From assembly GCF_030818775.1 (NCBI RefSeq), contig NZ_JAUTAU010000001.1, positions 3,538,001 through 3,602,000 of the forward strand: 64,000 bases of DNA. The letters are read 5' to 3'. This DNA is from Bacillus sp. SORGH_AS_0510 (GTDB lineage Bacteria > Bacillota > Bacilli > Bacillales > Cytobacillaceae). Every line of letters starts with the position of its first letter. Position 1 is the stretch's first letter. Both the position numbers and the translations under genes were made by a program. The notes beneath the pieces were generated by a model that was given only the letters and a program-made list of their open reading frames with translations, made no database searches and was not told the origin of the DNA. Below, piece after piece: positions 9,567 through 23,778 of the stretch.

Positions 9567-12245
9567 TTATTTTGTTTTTCTTAATAAAAATGTTCCTGCT
9601 AGTAAAAAAGTTGGAATAGAGGATAGTCCTACAATTATCAGCCAATCTTTCGCAAGAATCGGTAGCGTATGGAATATTGGCTGCAACGGTGGATAATAAA
9701 TAACAACAAACATTAATAATAAGGAAGAAATAACAGCCCAAACCAAATATTGATTTCCAAATGGATTTCTTGACAGTACTGATTTTTCACTGCGGCAATC
9801 AAATACATGTATAAGTTGGGCCATAACTAGCGTAGCAAAGGCAACTGTTTGTGCATATTGAAGTTGACTTGGGTCATTACCGTAAGCAATCATAAATGCT
9901 AATAAAGTGACAACCCCAATAAGGAATCCCCTTGATACAACCTTCCAGCCTAATCCACGTGAGAACACACCTTCATTAGGGCTTCTCGGATTCCGTTTCA
10001 TTACATTTTCCTCTGGACGGTCAAGTCCAAGTGCCATTGCAGGGAGTCCATCCGTAACTAAATTAACCCAAAGAATTTGAATTGGTACGAGCGGAAGCGG
10101 CAGAGCCAAGATCATAGCAAACAACATGACTAATATTTCACCAACATTGGATGCGAGTAAATAACGTACAAATTTACGAATATTTTCGTATATATTCCTG
10201 CCCTCTTTAATAGCAGATTTTATGGTAGCAAAATTATCGTCGAGTAAAACAAGCGCCGAAGCTTCCTTGGCCACATCAGTACCCGTAATCCCCATGGAGA
10301 CACCAATATCTGCAGCCTTAATTGCAGGTGCATCGTTTACTCCATCGCCTGTCATAGCTACAATATGGCCCCTATTTTGTAACGCTTTTACAATTTTCAG
10401 CTTATGCTCCGGTGAAACCCTCGCAAATACAGACACATCATCAACGATATCTTCAAGGTCTTCAACGGACATCTCAGAGAGTGCCTTGCCATCCAACACC
10501 TTACTTTTCTTAGTTAATATCCCAAGCTGAGAGGCAATCGCTTTTGCAGTAATCACATGATCTCCAGTAATCATGACCGTTTTTATTCCCGCTTCTTTAC
10601 ACTCTTTCACAGCAGCTTTTACTTCAGGTCTTGGCGGGTCAATCATTCCTTGGACACCAATAAAAGTTAATTGTTTTTCTGCTTCTTTTTCACTTAAAAT
10701 AACGGTATTCGCTGATATCGGTTTGAAAGCAATAGCAATAGTCCGAAGTGCTTGTGAAGCTAAACCATTAATGGCATCCTGAACCTTACCCTGTGTCTCT
10801 CTATTTAAATATTGCGTTTTACTATCCCAAAGGATTGTTTCACAAATTCCTAAAATTACATCCGGGGCACCCTTCGTTATGATAAAATGCCTTCCTTGCT
10901 TATCTTTCACGTGTACACTCATCATTTTTCTTGCAGAGTCAAACGGGAACTCATTCACAATGGTAAACTCATCTAATAACTTTGGTCGCTCAAAACCCGC
11001 TTTCATCGCACTTACTAATAAGGCCCCTTCGGTCGGATCACCATCAAGTGTGAATTCATCATCCTTAACGATTAAGTCTGAATGGTTACAGAGCATTCCA
11101 AAAATCAGCATCTGTTGTAAGGCTTTCTCATCTTTAGGCTGTACCGTTATCTCCTCACGGTAAAAATTACCTTGTGGCTGATAACCAACCCCGTCTACCG
11201 TCCAAGTCTGACCACCACTCCATAAATGAGTGACAGTCATTTTATTTTGAGTCATTGTTCCCGTTTTATCAGAGCATATAACGGAAGCGCACCCAAGGGT
11301 TTCGACAGCTGGTAACTTCCTAACAATGGCTTTTTGCCTGATCATCTTCTGTACACCTAGTGATAATGCTACCGTAACAATTGCCGGAAGACCTTCAGGG
11401 ATAGCTGCAACAGCTAAAGAAACGCCTGCTAAAAACATCTCATATAATTGATGTCCACGAAGAACACCGACAGCTACAACTAAGACGGTCAATAATAATG
11501 CAACGGTAATTAGTATTTTTCCTAACTGCTCTAAACGGCGCTGCAATGGAGTATCCTGCGCCTCGGCACTTTGGAGTAAATCAGCGATTTGCCCCATGGC
11601 CGTCTTCATACCCGTCCCGATGACAACTCCCAGCCCGCTCCCCCGTGTTACCATTGTCCCCATAAAAGCGATATTTTCCATATCACCAATTCCAAGGTTA
11701 GGATTGGCTAAGCTATCGATATGTTTAGAAACGGGAACAGATTCACCTGTAAGGGCGGATTCCTCAATTTCCAAGCTTTTTGATTCGATGACACGGACGT
11801 CTGCGCCAATTCGATCTCCGCTGCTAAATTTTAAAATATCACCGATGACAATTTCTTTAGAAGGAATTTTTATCCATTTCCCGTTTCTTAGAACAGAAAC
11901 CTGCGGCGCGGATAATTCCTTAAGAGCCTGAAGTGATTTCTCAGCTCGCCGCTCCTGGAAAAAACCAAGGAAACCATTTATAATGACGATGGCGATAATA
12001 GCGATGGCATCGATATATTCGCCTAGTAATCCAGATATCAAGGTTGCCGCAAGAAGTACTAAGACCATAAAATCTTTAAATTGGCTAAAAAATAAGAGTA
12101 AAGCAGATTGCTTTTCTCCTTCTTCTAATTCATTTAGCCCGTGCTGGTCTATCCGTTTTTTTACTTCTTCCTGTGATAATCCAGAAGAAAAGTCGGTTTC
12201 TAAGGCCTTTTCTACTTGTTCTATCTTCATTTCATGGAATTTCAT
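9567..12245 (-). CDS. Calcium-translocating P-type ATPase (YloB/SERCA type)
   Basis: Membrane Ca2+ pump of type IIA. At 892 aa it shows the full P-type set: TGES in the actuator domain near residue 170, the phosphorylation motif DKTGTMTQNK near 325, KGAPD in the nucleotide-binding domain near 460, and TGDGVNDAP near 615. Transmembrane helices with PEGLPA (helix 4) and NLVTDGLPAMALG (helix 6) supply calcium-site residues. It corresponds to B. subtilis YloB, expressed in sporulation. It is divergent from rqcH across 117 bp. The ribosome-binding site is weak, so the exact start is less sure. Confidence 0.93.
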   Translation of the reverse strand: MKFHEMKIEQVEKALETDFSSGLSQEEVKKRIDQHGLNELEEGEKQSALLLFFSQFKDFMVLVLLAATLISGLLGEYIDAIAIIAIVIINGFLGFFQERRAEKSLQALKELSAPQVSVLRNGKWIKIPSKEIVIGDILKFSSGDRIGADVRVIESKSLEIEESALTGESVPVSKHIDSLANPNLGIGDMENIAFMGTMVTRGSGLGVVIGTGMKTAMGQIADLLQSAEAQDTPLQRRLEQLGKILITVALLLTVLVVAVGVLRGHQLYEMFLAGVSLAVAAIPEGLPAIVTVALSLGVQKMIRQKAIVRKLPAVETLGCASVICSDKTGTMTQNKMTVTHLWSGGQTWTVDGVGYQPQGNFYREEITVQPKDEKALQQMLIFGMLCNHSDLIVKDDEFTLDGDPTEGALLVSAMKAGFERPKLLDEFTIVNEFPFDSARKMMSVHVKDKQGRHFIITKGAPDVILGICETILWDSKTQYLNRETQGKVQDAINGLASQALRTIAIAFKPISANTVILSEKEAEKQLTFIGVQGMIDPPRPEVKAAVKECKEAGIKTVMITGDHVITAKAIASQLGILTKKSKVLDGKALSEMSVEDLEDIVDDVSVFARVSPEHKLKIVKALQNRGHIVAMTGDGVNDAPAIKAADIGVSMGITGTDVAKEASALVLLDDNFATIKSAIKEGRNIYENIRKFVRYLLASNVGEILVMLFAMILALPLPLVPIQILWVNLVTDGLPAMALGLDRPEENVMKRNPRSPNEGVFSRGLGWKVVSRGFLIGVVTLLAFMIAYGNDPSQLQYAQTVAFATLVMAQLIHVFDCRSEKSVLSRNPFGNQYLVWAVISSLLLMFVVIYYPPLQPIFHTLPILAKDWLIIVGLSSIPTFLLAGTFLLRKTK

Positions 12246-12318
12246 CCGACCATCTCACTTCCCCCTTTATTGACATGCTCTATGGAAAGCTTATTCAGGG
12301 TCGTCCAAAAAAATGCTA

Positions 12319-12327
12319 TGATATAAT
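12319..12327 (+). promoter_or_regulatory. Extended -10 promoter for rqcH
   Basis: TGATATAAT is a perfect extended -10 (TG-N-TATAAT), 35 nt before the rqcH ATG. I see no clear -35 at 17 bp, which fits an extended -10 promoter. AAAGGA at 12348 is the ribosome-binding site. Confidence 0.6.
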
Positions 12328-12362
12328 TAATTCATATATGAAAGTGTAAAGGATGTTTTCAA

Positions 12363-14075
12363 ATGTCATTTGATGGTTTATTTACAAAAGCAATGGTTGA
12401 TGAACTTTCCCGCTCCTTAAAGGGCGGCCGAATAAACAAAGTACATCAGCCTTATAAAAATGAAGTCATTCTTACAATCCGGGCAAATGGTGTGAATCAA
12501 AAGCTTCTCCTCTCTGCACATCCAAGCTATGCAAGAGTACAATTAACAAACGAAGCCTATGAAAATCCAAGTGAACCGCCAATGTTTTGTATGCTGCTAA
12601 GGAAGCATATCGAGGGATATATTTTAGAGGATATATATCAAGTTGAAACCGATCGAATGATTATTTTTGAAATTAAAGGCCGAAATGAAATCGGTGATAT
12701 CAGCTATAAACAATTAATCATTGAAATTATGGGTAGGCATAGCAATATTGTTTTAGTAGATAAAACACGAAATGTTATCCTGGATAGCATTAAGCACGTT
12801 TCGTTTGCTGTTAACAGCCATCGAGCGATTTTACCAGGACAGCCTTACGTTTTCCCTCCGGAGCAAAACAAAGCAAACCCATTTAAAGCAGTTGAAGAGG
12901 ATATTTTACGAAAGATTGACTTTAATGCCGGCAAGATTGACCGGCAGCTTGTTGAGCATTTTGCTGGTACCTCCCCTCTTTTTGCTAAAGAAGTTCTATA
13001 TCAAAGCGGTTTAGCGAATCGTACGACTGTGCCTTCAACTTTTATTCGGTTGATAAAAAGAGTAGAATCTGGTGACATTTCTCCGTCTATTATATCTACA
13101 GGTGGAAAGGAAGCATTTTATTTGTTTCCACTTGAGCATTTAAATGGAGAAACTAAGAATTATCCGAGCCTTAGCGAATTGCTTGACCGTTTTTATTTCG
13201 GAAAAGCGGAACGCGACCGGGTGAAGCAGCAGGGAAATGATATTGAACGATTTATTAGCAATGAAAAGGAAAAGAATGAGAAGAAAATTGAAAAGCTAAA
13301 GGATACGTTAAAAGAGGCAGAACGCGCAGAACAATATCAGCGTTATGGTGAGCTCTTAACGGCCAACCTTTATGCAGCCAAAAAAGGGATGAAGGAAATT
13401 GAAGTCCTTAATTATTATGATGAAAACAGTGGCATGATTGCGATCCCGCTAGACCCAAGGAAAACACCTTCTGAAAATGCACAAAAATATTTTTCTAAAT
13501 ATCAAAAAGCAAAGAATGCAGTGGCCATTGTCCAGGAGCAAATCGAAAAATCCCAGGAAGAAGTGGCTTATTTTGATAATTTATTGCAGCAAGTAATTGC
13601 GGCTTCTCCGAAGGATTTACAAGAGATTCGTGAGGAATTGGTCGAAGGTGGGTATATCCGTGACCGTAAGAAAAGGAACGGCAAAAAAATCCAGAATACT
13701 AAGCCAGTTTTGGACAACTTTGTCTCTTCTGATGGAACAAACATCATTGTAGGGAAGAACAATAAGCAGAATGATTATTTAACCAATAAGTTAGCTGCTA
13801 GAGACGAAATTTGGCTTCATACAAAGGACATCCCTGGTTCACATGTGGTCATTCGCAGCAAGGAACCTTCTGAGGAAACCCTTCGAGAGGCTGCGACTTT
13901 GGCCGCTTATTATAGTAAAGCACGCAATTCAAGCTCTGTACCGGTTGATTTTACAAAGGTTCGCCATGTTAAAAAACCAAGCGGCGCAAAGCCAGGCTTT
14001 GTCATCTATGACAACCAACAGACACTATATGTCACCCCTGATGAAGAAATGGTGTTGAAACTAAAGAAAAACTAG
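12363..14075 (+). CDS. rqcH: Rqc2/NEMF homologue RqcH (NFACT family)
   Basis: Ribosome-associated quality-control factor that adds alanine tails to stalled nascent chains on 50S subunits. It was formerly annotated as fibronectin-binding protein FbpA/YloA. The 570-aa protein has an NFACT-N domain (residues 1-~200), a helix-hairpin and coiled-coil middle rich in Lys/Glu (about 280-420), and a C-terminal NFACT-R domain with [19 protein letters not shown] near 480. It is the only plus-strand gene in the window, with its own extended -10 promoter and AAAGGA 9 nt before the ATG. Confidence 0.95.
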   Translation: MSFDGLFTKAMVDELSRSLKGGRINKVHQPYKNEVILTIRANGVNQKLLLSAHPSYARVQLTNEAYENPSEPPMFCMLLRKHIEGYILEDIYQVETDRMIIFEIKGRNEIGDISYKQLIIEIMGRHSNIVLVDKTRNVILDSIKHVSFAVNSHRAILPGQPYVFPPEQNKANPFKAVEEDILRKIDFNAGKIDRQLVEHFAGTSPLFAKEVLYQSGLANRTTVPSTFIRLIKRVESGDISPSIISTGGKEAFYLFPLEHLNGETKNYPSLSELLDRFYFGKAERDRVKQQGNDIERFISNEKEKNEKKIEKLKDTLKEAERAEQYQRYGELLTANLYAAKKGMKEIEVLNYYDENSGMIAIPLDPRKTPSENAQKYFSKYQKAKNAVAIVQEQIEKSQEEVAYFDNLLQQVIAASPKDLQEIREELVEGGYIRDRKKRNGKKIQNTKPVLDNFVSSDGTNIIVGKNNKQNDYLTNKLAARDEIWLHTKDIPGSHVVIRSKEPSEETLREAATLAAYYSKARNSSSVPVDFTKVRHVKKPSGAKPGFVIYDNQQTLYVTPDEEMVLKLKKN

Positions 14076-14077
14076 TA

Positions 14078-14107
14078 AAGCCCCGGGATTTCCGGGGCTT
14101 TTTCTCT
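14078..14107 (+). terminator. Terminator after rqcH
   Basis: AAGCCCCGG/CCGGGGCTT stem with loop GATTT followed by TTTCTC on the plus strand. It lies between the convergent rqcH and pyrE genes and may also act weakly on pyrE transcripts. Confidence 0.85.
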
Positions 14108-14112
14108 TCATT

Positions 14113-14741
14113 TTACTTAATTCTCTCGCTCCATGCAGGAGGATCCATTCTCCAATCCAACAGGCTAGCTTGATCTGTTTCGCTAACATAACCCTTTTCA
14201 ATAGCAACCTCTATTAATGAAGGAAAATCAGTTAATGATTCACTTTTAATTCCTTCCTGTGCAAAGGCCTCTTTCCCTTTTTCAAGTCCATAGGTAAAGA
14301 TAGATACCACCCCAAGGACCTCACAGCCCGCTTCCCGTAATGCTTGAACAGCCGTAATAACGCTTCCGCCAGTCGAAATCAAATCCTCAACAACGACCAC
14401 TTTCTGCCCCTCAACTACTCTTCCTTCAATTTGATTTCCTTTTCCATGCCCTTTTGGCTTGGAACGGACATAGCACATCGGTAAATCTAGCAAATCGCTT
14501 ACCCATGCAGCATGAGGAATCCCAGCAGTAGCTGTTCCCGCAATTACTTCTGTATCAGAAAAATTTTCAAGAATGAGTTTTTTCAACCCCTGTGCAATAT
14601 CTTTTCTAACAGATGGGAAGGAAAGTGTTAATCGGTTGTCACAATAAATAGGTGAGCGAAGTCCAGAGGTCCATGTAAATGGTTCCTGTGGTTTTAGGGC
14701 AACTGCATTTATTTCTAATAGTTTTTCAGCGATGTAATGTT

Positions 14742-14745
<4 letters not shown>
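14113..14745 (-). CDS. pyrE: Orotate phosphoribosyltransferase
   Basis: Converts orotate and PRPP to OMP. The 210-aa protein carries the PRPP-binding motif [13 protein letters not shown] near residue 120 and the [13 protein letters not shown] catalytic loop near 93. The start at ATG 14745 has AAGGGAG 8 nt upstream and overlaps the pyrF stop by four bases. It is the last gene of the pyr operon, as in B. subtilis. Confidence 0.96.
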
Positions 14746-16477
<1,732 letters not shown>

Positions 16478-16490
<13 letters not shown>

Positions 16491-17143
16491 CCCATACGCT
16501 CTTCTAATGATAAAAATAGTTTCTTATCTTGATAATTTTGTTGAATGGCTCTAAGCATCGGAGTAGGTCCGCACGTATAAATAGTGTCAAAGTCTACTTC
16601 TTTCATCACATCCGTGACAAATCCTTTTCTTCCATACGTTCCATCTACCGTTGCAACAAAAGTTTCTCCATTTTTCATGAATTCACTTTCATAAAAGACA
16701 GCAGATTCAGTTTGAAATCCTAGGATATGAATGACATTTACGCCTTTAGCCTTCAGTTGATTGGACAGCTCATATAAAGGCGGGACACCAATCCCGCCGC
16801 CAACTAATAGTGCTGTTTCTCCTGCATTTACTTCTTCAACCTGGAAACCATTTCCTAACGGTCCCAGAATATCAAGGTCCATCCCAGGTTTCATGTTCGC
16901 AAGTAGTGAAGTCCCTTTTCCTTCTTTCCGATAAATCATCGTCAGTAGTTTGCTTTTTTTATCGTAAGAAGAAATACTAATTGGTCTCCGTAAAGAGGGA
17001 TCCCAGCTGTTTGAGACCCGAATATGAACAAATTGACCTGGTTCCGTTATTTCATTAACCAATTCAGCTTCGACTACGAGCTCATAAATATCTTGGGCAA
17101 TTTCGTCTTGGCTGACGATTTTGCATAATTCCTTTCTAATCAT
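16478..17143 (-). CDS. pyrK: Dihydroorotate dehydrogenase electron-transfer subunit PyrK, truncated by frameshift
   Basis: FAD/2Fe-2S subunit passing electrons from PyrD to NAD+. The FAD-binding RRPISISSY (~52) and NAD-binding [15 protein letters not shown] (~112) are intact, as is YTCGPTPML near 190. The reading frame then ends at LEERMGDVE after 221 residues, where relatives (about 256 aa) continue with [13 protein letters not shown]. The break is at a run of five G (16489-16493). Removing two G or adding one restores the frame and all four Cys. It may be a real mutation, a slippage site, or a sequencing error. The start overlaps the carB stop (ATGA). Confidence 0.88.
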
Positions 17144-20100
17144 GCAAAAACGGCCTCCTTTTTCTCTTCTACAGCCATCGCTTCTGCTGAAAAATTCATC
17201 GATTCAATCACCTTTAGGATTGCGTCCGCTGTATCCAAAGAAGTTAAGCAAGGAACTCCATTTTCAACCGCTTCACGACGAATTCTGAATCCATCTCGTT
17301 CCGGCTGCTTTCCTTTTGTCAGCGTGTTGATGATAAACTGGGCTTCCCCATTATGGATGACATCTAAGAGGTTTTTCCCTTCAGACCCAATTTTTTCAAC
17401 CACTTTCACCTGAAGTCCTGCTGCCTTCAACACTTCTGCAGTACCGCTTGTTGCCATTAATCGATAGCCCCCTGATGCAAAACGCTTCGCAAGCTTTAAT
17501 GCTTCTTGCTTATCTTTATCTGCAACAGTAAACAATACAGTGCCGAATTTTTGAATGTTCATGCCAGAAGCAACCAATCCCTTGTAAAGAGCTTTTTCGA
17601 GGGTCATGTCCTTACCCATTACCTCTCCTGTTGACTTCATTTCTGGTCCTAAGGTAATATCCACACTTTTTAGCTTCGCAAATGAGAAAACCGGAACTTT
17701 TACATACACCCCTGATTTCTCTGGAACCAGTCCATTTGAATAGCCTTGATCGATTATTGAAACTCCCAAAATTGCTTTTGTTGCAATCTTTGCCATTGGT
17801 ACTTGGGTTATTTTACTTAAAAATGGTACTGTACGACTTGAACGCGGGTTAACTTCGAGAACATACACTTGTCCTTGAGACAATACATATTGAATGTTCA
17901 GCAATCCCACGATATTTAAGCCTTTAGCCATTCTTATTGTGTATTCAACAAGTGTTTTCTTCACATCTTCAGATAGTGTTTGAGGCGGATACACAGCAAT
18001 CGAGTCACCCGAATGGACACCTGCTCGCTCAATATGTTCCATAATACCTGGTATTAATACATTTTCCCCATCACAGATCGCATCTACTTCGATTTCTTTT
18101 CCTGTTAGATAACGGTCGATTAAGACTGGATGTTCTGGATTTACCTTAACTGCATTCTTCATGTAATGAAGCAGTTCATTTTCTTGATAGACAATCTCCA
18201 TTGCTCTTCCACCAAGCACATAAGATGGTCGGACTAGGACGGGATACCCGATTTCGTTGGCAATCACCAGTGCTTCTTCCACCGATAATGCTGTTTTCCC
18301 TAGAGGCTGTGGAATGTTTAACTGTTCAAGAGCTTGTTCAAATTTATCTCTATTTTCTGCACGATCTAAATCCTCAAGACTAGTTCCTAAAATCTTCACA
18401 CCATTTTCAGCAAGTTTTGCAGCAAGATTAATAGCTGTTTGCCCACCAAATTGAACGACCACTCCAATTGGTTTTTCCAACTCAATGACATTCATTACAT
18501 CTTCAATCGTAAGCGGTTCGAAATATAGCTTATCTGATATACTGAAATCCGTAGATACTGTTTCAGGATTATTGTTAATGATAATGGCCTCATATCCCGC
18601 TTCCTTAATTGCCTTTACGGAATGAACGGTAGCATAATCAAATTCGATCCCTTGCCCAATGCGGATAGGTCCGGAGCCGAGAACGATAACGCTTTTTCGA
18701 TCTGTTACCACTGACTCGTTTTCCTCTTCGTACGTTCCATAATAATATGGGGTTGCTGATTCAAATTCTGCCGCACAGGTATCCACCATTTTATATACAG
18801 GGACGATCCCACTGCGTTTCCGTAGGTTATTAATATCGCTCTCAGACAAATTCCATAGTTCAGCAATTTTTTTGTCGGTAAAGCCTTTTTGCTTTGCTTC
18901 GCTTAAAATTTCTTGGTCTAGTGGATTCATTGCAAGCTGTCTTTCTAGTTCAATGATACCCTCCATTTTTTTTAGGAAAAATAAATCTATCTTACTCCAT
19001 TGATGGATGGTTTCGATGGTAATTCCACGTTTTAACCCTTCTGCGATGTAAAATAGCCTTTCGTCTCCTGCTTTACGAATTCGTTTCTCGAGTAACTCAT
19101 TATTGATTTCCTCTGCACCATTTAATTCAAAGTGGTAAACACCAGTCTCTAATGAACGAATCGCTTTTAACAGTGATTCTTCAAACGTTCGGCCGATTGC
19201 CATAATCTCTCCTGTTGCTTTCATTTGGGTGCCCAATGAACGGTTACCAGACTCAAACTTATCAAACGGCCATCTTGGAATTTTCGTAACGATATAATCA
19301 AGTGCTGGTTCAAAGCTAGCGTAGGTCTTCCCTGTAACTGGGTTTAACATTTCATCAAGTGTTAAACCAACCGCAATTTTCGCAGCAAGCTTTGCAATCG
19401 GATAACCTGTAGCCTTAGAGGCTAGAGCCGAAGAACGGCTTACTCGAGGATTTACTTCGATAATATAATAGTGAAAACTATTTGGGTCTAAGGCAAGCTG
19501 AACGTTACATCCCCCTTCAATTCCTAACGTTCTGATGATTTTAAGGGAAACATTTCGTAAAAGCTGATATTCTCGATCACTTAATGTCTGACTTGGAGCA
19601 ACTACAATTGAATCCCCGGTATGTACGCCAACCGGATCAATATTTTCCATGTTACAAACAACAATCGCATTGTCGTTTCCATCGCGCATCACTTCGTATT
19701 CAATTTCCTTAAATCCAGCAATGCTCTTTTCTAGTAAACATTGATTTACGGGGCTATGTTTTAATCCACTTGAAACTATTTCCTCTAATTCTTCAGGGTT
19801 ATGACAAATGCCTCCGCCTGTCCCGCCTAACGTGTATGCAGGACGAACAATAACTGGAAAACCAATCTTTTCAACAAATGCCTTTGCCTCAGCTAATTCA
19901 TGGATAATTTCACTATCTGGAACCGGCTCATTTAACTCATTCATCAAGCTACGGAAAAGATCTCTGTCTTCTGCTTGTTTAATGGCTGAAAGTTTGGTAC
20001 CGAGAATCTCAACCTCACATTCTTCTAAAACTCCAGATTCTGATAATGCAACTGCAAGGTTAAGGCCTGTTTGCCCGCCAAGGGTGGCTAATAGTGCATC

Positions 20101-20349
20101 TGGACGTTCCTTACGAATGATTCGGCTCACAAATTCTACTGTAAGTGGTTCTATATAAACTGCATCAGCAATCTCTGTATCTGTCATGATCGTAGCAGGG
20201 TTAGAGTTTACAAGAATAACCCTATAGCCTTCTTCTTTTAAAGCAATACAAGCCTGTGTACCGGCATAGTCAAATTCGGCAGCCTGGCCAATGATGATTG
20301 GTCCTGAACCAATTACTAGAATGGAGTGAATATCTTTACGTTTAGGCAT
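17140..20349 (-). CDS. carB: Carbamoyl phosphate synthase large subunit (pyrimidine-regulated)
   Basis: Synthesises carbamoyl phosphate from ammonia, bicarbonate and two ATP. The 1069-aa protein shows the expected internal duplication: two ATP-grasp halves, each opening with an SGPIxIGQ motif (near residues 14 and 560). A C-terminal MGS-like allosteric domain begins near residue 930. It partners with CarA encoded directly upstream (8-nt overlap). Membership of the pyr operon makes it the PyrAB enzyme, controlled by PyrR. Confidence 0.97.
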   Translation of the reverse strand: MPKRKDIHSILVIGSGPIIIGQAAEFDYAGTQACIALKEEGYRVILVNSNPATIMTDTEIADAVYIEPLTVEFVSRIIRKERPDALLATLGGQTGLNLAVALSESGVLEECEVEILGTKLSAIKQAEDRDLFRSLMNELNEPVPDSEIIHELAEAKAFVEKIGFPVIVRPAYTLGGTGGGICHNPEELEEIVSSGLKHSPVNQCLLEKSIAGFKEIEYEVMRDGNDNAIVVCNMENIDPVGVHTGDSIVVAPSQTLSDREYQLLRNVSLKIIRTLGIEGGCNVQLALDPNSFHYYIIEVNPRVSRSSALASKATGYPIAKLAAKIAVGLTLDEMLNPVTGKTYASFEPALDYIVTKIPRWPFDKFESGNRSLGTQMKATGEIMAIGRTFEESLLKAIRSLETGVYHFELNGAEEINNELLEKRIRKAGDERLFYIAEGLKRGITIETIHQWSKIDLFFLKKMEGIIELERQLAMNPLDQEILSEAKQKGFTDKKIAELWNLSESDINNLRKRSGIVPVYKMVDTCAAEFESATPYYYGTYEEENESVVTDRKSVIVLGSGPIRIGQGIEFDYATVHSVKAIKEAGYEAIIINNNPETVSTDFSISDKLYFEPLTIEDVMNVIELEKPIGVVVQFGGQTAINLAAKLAENGVKILGTSLEDLDRAENRDKFEQALEQLNIPQPLGKTALSVEEALVIANEIGYPVLVRPSYVLGGRAMEIVYQENELLHYMKNAVKVNPEHPVLIDRYLTGKEIEVDAICDGENVLIPGIMEHIERAGVHSGDSIAVYPPQTLSEDVKKTLVEYTIRMAKGLNIVGLLNIQYVLSQGQVYVLEVNPRSSRTVPFLSKITQVPMAKIATKAILGVSIIDQGYSNGLVPEKSGVYVKVPVFSFAKLKSVDITLGPEMKSTGEVMGKDMTLEKALYKGLVASGMNIQKFGTVLFTVADKDKQEALKLAKRFASGGYRLMATSGTAEVLKAAGLQVKVVEKIGSEGKNLLDVIHNGEAQFIINTLTKGKQPERDGFRIRREAVENGVPCLTSLDTADAILKVIESMNFSAEAMAVEEKKEAVFA

Positions 20350-21433
20350 TTGCTGTAACCTCCTGTTTGTTCTTTTCCATCATTGCAAGAAACTGATTAA
20401 ATAGTCTATTGGCATCTTCCGGTCCTGGTGAAGCTTCCGGATGATACTGAACTGTAAAGGCGGGATAATCTAAATGTTTAAGTCCTTCAACTGTTCCGTC
20501 ATTAACGGCGATATGAGTGATTGCTAATCTTGTATCTTTTATTGAATCTTCTTCAACCGTATACCCATGGTTTTGAGATGTTATTGCAATTTTTCCGGTA
20601 GATAAATCTTTGACCGGGTGGTTGGAACCACGATGACCAAATTTCATTTTTTCGGTATTAGCCCCACATGCTAGTGCAAATAGCTGATGTCCAAGACAAA
20701 TTCCAAAAAGAGGAACCTTCCCTAAAACCCCTTTTAACATATCAATGGCTTCGGGTACATCCTTTGGATCTCCAGGTCCATTTGAAAGCATAATTCCATC
20801 TGGTCGTAACTGAAGAATTTCATCAGCAGTTGTATGATATGGAACAACAATTACGTCACAGTCTCTCTGGTTTAGCTCCCGTAATATCCCGTGTTTCATT
20901 CCAAAGTCTACGAGGACAACTCTTTTCCCACGTGCAGGACTTGGATAAGCATTTTTTGTTGATACCTGCTTTACTTGATTGGTCGGTAGGGATGCCCCTC
21001 GCAGGTGCTTCAAAACTTCCTCTGCATTTTTTTCTATGCCACAAATTGCACCCTTTAAGGTACCGTATTGACGGATGATTCTTGTTAATTTTCTTGTGTC
21101 TATCCCTGCAATTCCAGGGATTTTCTTCATTTCAAAGTATTCTGCTAAAGTATATTCACTTCTCCAATTGGAAGGAAAGTCCGATGCTTCCTTCACAATA
21201 AAGCCCTTTACAGCAGGATTTATCGATTCGAAATCATCACGATTAATCCCGTAATTCCCAATAAGCGGATAGGTAAGTGTCACAATTTGACCACAATAGG
21301 ATGGGTCTGAAAGAATTTCTTGATAGCCGGTCATTCCTGTATTAAAAACCACTTCACCAATGATTTCTGTATCACTACCAAAGCCTTTTCCAATAAATAT
21401 CGTACCGTCTTCTAATATCAGCTGTTTCTTCAT
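20342..21433 (-). CDS. carA: Carbamoyl phosphate synthase small (glutaminase) subunit
   Basis: Class I glutamine amidotransferase subunit that feeds ammonia to CarB. The 363-aa protein has the catalytic GICLGHQL cysteine motif near residue 245 and the His/Glu pair in [11 protein letters not shown] near 330. The start ATG 21433 is the ATGA overlap with the pyrC stop, and the length agrees with B. subtilis CarA. AAAGGA lies 11 nt upstream, so coupling with pyrC translation is likely. Confidence 0.96.
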   Translation of the reverse strand: MKKQLILEDGTIFIGKGFGSDTEIIGEVVFNTGMTGYQEILSDPSYCGQIVTLTYPLIGNYGINRDDFESINPAVKGFIVKEASDFPSNWRSEYTLAEYFEMKKIPGIAGIDTRKLTRIIRQYGTLKGAICGIEKNAEEVLKHLRGASLPTNQVKQVSTKNAYPSPARGKRVVLVDFGMKHGILRELNQRDCDVIVVPYHTTADEILQLRPDGIMLSNGPGDPKDVPEAIDMLKGVLGKVPLFGICLGHQLFALACGANTEKMKFGHRGSNHPVKDLSTGKIAITSQNHGYTVEEDSIKDTRLAITHIAVNDGTVEGLKHLDYPAFTVQYHPEASPGPEDANRLFNQFLAMMEKNKQEVTANA

Positions 21434-22716
21434 GCTAGTACACATCCTTTTTCCCAAACTATTTGCCCTTCAGCGATTGTCATTTCAGGCCATCCCTTAC
21501 ATTTCCAACCTCCAAATGGAGTATTTTTACCTTTTGATAGAAATTCTTCAGGATTAATAACTTGTTCATCCTCTAAGTTTAGAAGGACTAAATCCCCAGG
21601 TGATCCCACTTCAATTTTCCCATATGGAAGACCAAATGCTTCCGCTGGCTTAACCGTTAAAAATTCAATCAATTGCTCTAGTGTGATGATATTTTTTTGT
21701 ACAAAGTGTGTATACATAAGCGGGAACGCCGTCTCTAAACCAACGATTCCAAATGGTGCTAATAGCATCCCCTCACTTTTCTCCTCTTCAGTATGTGGAG
21801 CATGATCGGTTGCTATAAAATCAATTGTCCCATCAAGCAATCCTTCGATTAATGCCTGCCTGTCTGCTTGATCCCGGAGCGGCGGGTTCATCTTAAAGTT
21901 AGCATCGAGCCCTGGGATATCGTCTTGAGATAATAACAAGTGATGGGGTGTTACTTCTGCAGTAACATGTATGCCGGCTCGTTTTGCATCTCTAACGACT
22001 CGGACAGATTCTTTTGTACTAATATGGCAGACATGGTAATGGCAGCCGCTCGCTTCTGCTAATAGAACATCCCTTGCAATTTGCACGGATTCACACACAG
22101 AAGGGATTCCGTTTAATCCATGTTTTGCCGAAAAGGATCCTTCATGGACACAACCTTTATTAATTAAAGTATTTTCTTCACAGTGTGCAACAATCGCCAT
22201 ATTGACCTTTCGAGCCTTTTTCATCGCAGCAAGCATCATTTCAGCGGACTGAACACCCACTCCGTCATCTGTAAATGCGAATGCTCCAGCTTTTTTCAGC
22301 TTCTCAAAATCAGTCAGATCCTGCCCCAATTGTCTAGTGGTGATAGATGCATATGGTAATACTCTTACCTTTGCTGTCTCTTGGATTCTGGTTTGCAGCC
22401 ATTCCATTTGTTCTTTGGTGTCAGGCACCGGTCTTGTATTCGGCATGGCAGCGATGGTTGTGAAGCCCCCTCTAGCTGCAGCAAGGGTACCCGTTGCGAT
22501 GGTTTCCTTTTTTTCACCGCCTGGCTCACGTAGGTGAACATGTAAATCAACAAAACCTGGTGAAACTAGCTTTCCTGATGCATCGACCTTTCGATCCACA
22601 CTTGTATCAATTTTTGTATCGATTTTTGTAATGATTCCGTCTTCTATTAAAATATCACCTTGTTTTTTCACTCCATCAAATGCTATGTAACATGCGTTTT
22701 GAATAAGTAGTTTCAT
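21430..22716 (-). CDS. pyrC: Dihydroorotase
   Basis: Zinc amidohydrolase that cyclises carbamoyl aspartate. The 428-aa protein has the metal-binding [11 protein letters not shown] motif near residue 57, further metal His residues in IVAHCEE and HVCHIST, and the catalytic Asp in [13 protein letters not shown] near 303. The start ATG 22716 has AGGGGG 8 nt upstream. The gene begins 41 nt inside the end of pyrB, which is an unusually long overlap. Confidence 0.96.
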   Translation of the reverse strand: MKLLIQNACYIAFDGVKKQGDILIEDGIITKIDTKIDTSVDRKVDASGKLVSPGFVDLHVHLREPGGEKKETIATGTLAAARGGFTTIAAMPNTRPVPDTKEQMEWLQTRIQETAKVRVLPYASITTRQLGQDLTDFEKLKKAGAFAFTDDGVGVQSAEMMLAAMKKARKVNMAIVAHCEENTLINKGCVHEGSFSAKHGLNGIPSVCESVQIARDVLLAEASGCHYHVCHISTKESVRVVRDAKRAGIHVTAEVTPHHLLLSQDDIPGLDANFKMNPPLRDQADRQALIEGLLDGTIDFIATDHAPHTEEEKSEGMLLAPFGIVGLETAFPLMYTHFVQKNIITLEQLIEFLTVKPAEAFGLPYGKIEVGSPGDLVLLNLEDEQVINPEEFLSKGKNTPFGGWKCKGWPEMTIAEGQIVWEKGCVLA

Positions 22717-23620
22717 ATCTTTTTCCCCCTTCAAGACTTTCAATCGCTCTTTTAATAGCTGCCATTCTGACATATACACCATTTTCCATTTGCTTAAAAA
22801 TTCTTGATCGCGTGCATTCTACTAAGCTATCAGCTATTTCTACATTGCGATTAACTGGAGCTGGATGCATGATGATACTCTTTGGTCTCATCAGTTTTTC
22901 TCTTTCTAATGTAAGACCGAATTGCTTATGATACTCGTTAGCCATGTAGCTGCTTTTTTGCTGATGGCGTTCATGTTGAACGCGGAGAAGCATAACTACA
23001 TCAGCTTCTTTTACTGCTATATCAATGGGCCTATACTTGGAAATATCCACACTATGGCCATCAAACCATTCCTCTGGTCCAGAAAAAATCACTTCTGCTC
23101 CAAGTCTGGTTAATACATCTGCATTGGATCGCGCTACTCTGCTATGACGAATGTCGCCTATGATGGCAATGGTTAACCCACGAAATTGCCCAAACTCTTG
23201 CTTAATCGTCATCAAATCAAGTAATGATTGTGTTGGATGGTGACCGCACCCGTCTCCCCCATTAATAATGGGAATACTTACTTTTCCAACCAATTCATCA
23301 AAGTAGCGGTCTTGTTCATGCCGGATTACCATCGTATTTACACCAATTGTTTCAAGGGTTTTCACTGTATCGTAAAGCGTTTCACCTTTTTGCACACTCG
23401 ACGTTTGTACTTCAAAGGGAATGACTTCTAATCCTAATTTTCTTTCCGCTACTTCAAAGCTGCTTTTTGTTCTTGTGCTTGCTTCAAAAAATAAATTTGC
23501 TACAAAAACCGGTCTGTCGGGCTGCCATTTTATTCCTTCAGCAAACTTGTTTGCATCAACCAATATTTGATCAACCTCTTCAACTTTCAACTCGTTAGTT
23601 GTTAGTAAGTGACGTAACAT
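22676..23620 (-). CDS. pyrB: Aspartate carbamoyltransferase catalytic subunit
   Basis: Condenses carbamoyl phosphate and aspartate. The 314-aa protein contains [13 protein letters not shown] near residue 46 (carbamoyl phosphate site), [16 protein letters not shown] near 124 and the aspartate-site segment [12 protein letters not shown] near 253. No pyrI regulatory chain is present, as is usual for Bacillus. Its start follows the third PyrR attenuator; GGCGGGG precedes the ATG. Confidence 0.97.
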   Translation of the reverse strand: MLRHLLTTNELKVEEVDQILVDANKFAEGIKWQPDRPVFVANLFFEASTRTKSSFEVAERKLGLEVIPFEVQTSSVQKGETLYDTVKTLETIGVNTMVIRHEQDRYFDELVGKVSIPIINGGDGCGHHPTQSLLDLMTIKQEFGQFRGLTIAIIGDIRHSRVARSNADVLTRLGAEVIFSGPEEWFDGHSVDISKYRPIDIAVKEADVVMLLRVQHERHQQKSSYMANEYHKQFGLTLEREKLMRPKSIIMHPAPVNRNVEIADSLVECTRSRIFKQMENGVYVRMAAIKRAIESLEGGKRYETTYSKRMLHSI

Positions 23621-23648
23621 TCATGGTCCCCGCCTCTCTTTTATTTAA

Positions 23649-23760
23649 GAAAAAACACCCTAATCTCATGATTAGGGTGTTGAACGTCCATACTAAGTAA
23701 CCAATGTAATACTCCTGCTTGGTTATTCGTATTCACACCCTTATAAGCCTCTCTGGACTT
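23649..23760 (-). promoter_or_regulatory. PyrR-binding attenuator between pyrP and pyrB
   Basis: On the minus strand the PyrR-binding loop AGTCCAGAGAGGCT (within 23739-23760) is followed by a strong terminator, AACACCCTAATC/GATTAGGGTGTT with a U-run, at 23649-23682. This is the third of three pyr attenuators. UMP-bound PyrR would stabilise the anti-antiterminator and let the terminator form. Confidence 0.9.
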
Positions 23761-23778
23761 CCTTTAAAAGGTTTTTAT

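Noticed and set aside
9487..9741. 84-aa minus-strand frame overlapping the Ca2+ ATPase 3' end and terminator
   Set aside because: Out of frame with the ATPase, crosses the terminator stem, and no Shine-Dalgarno signal.
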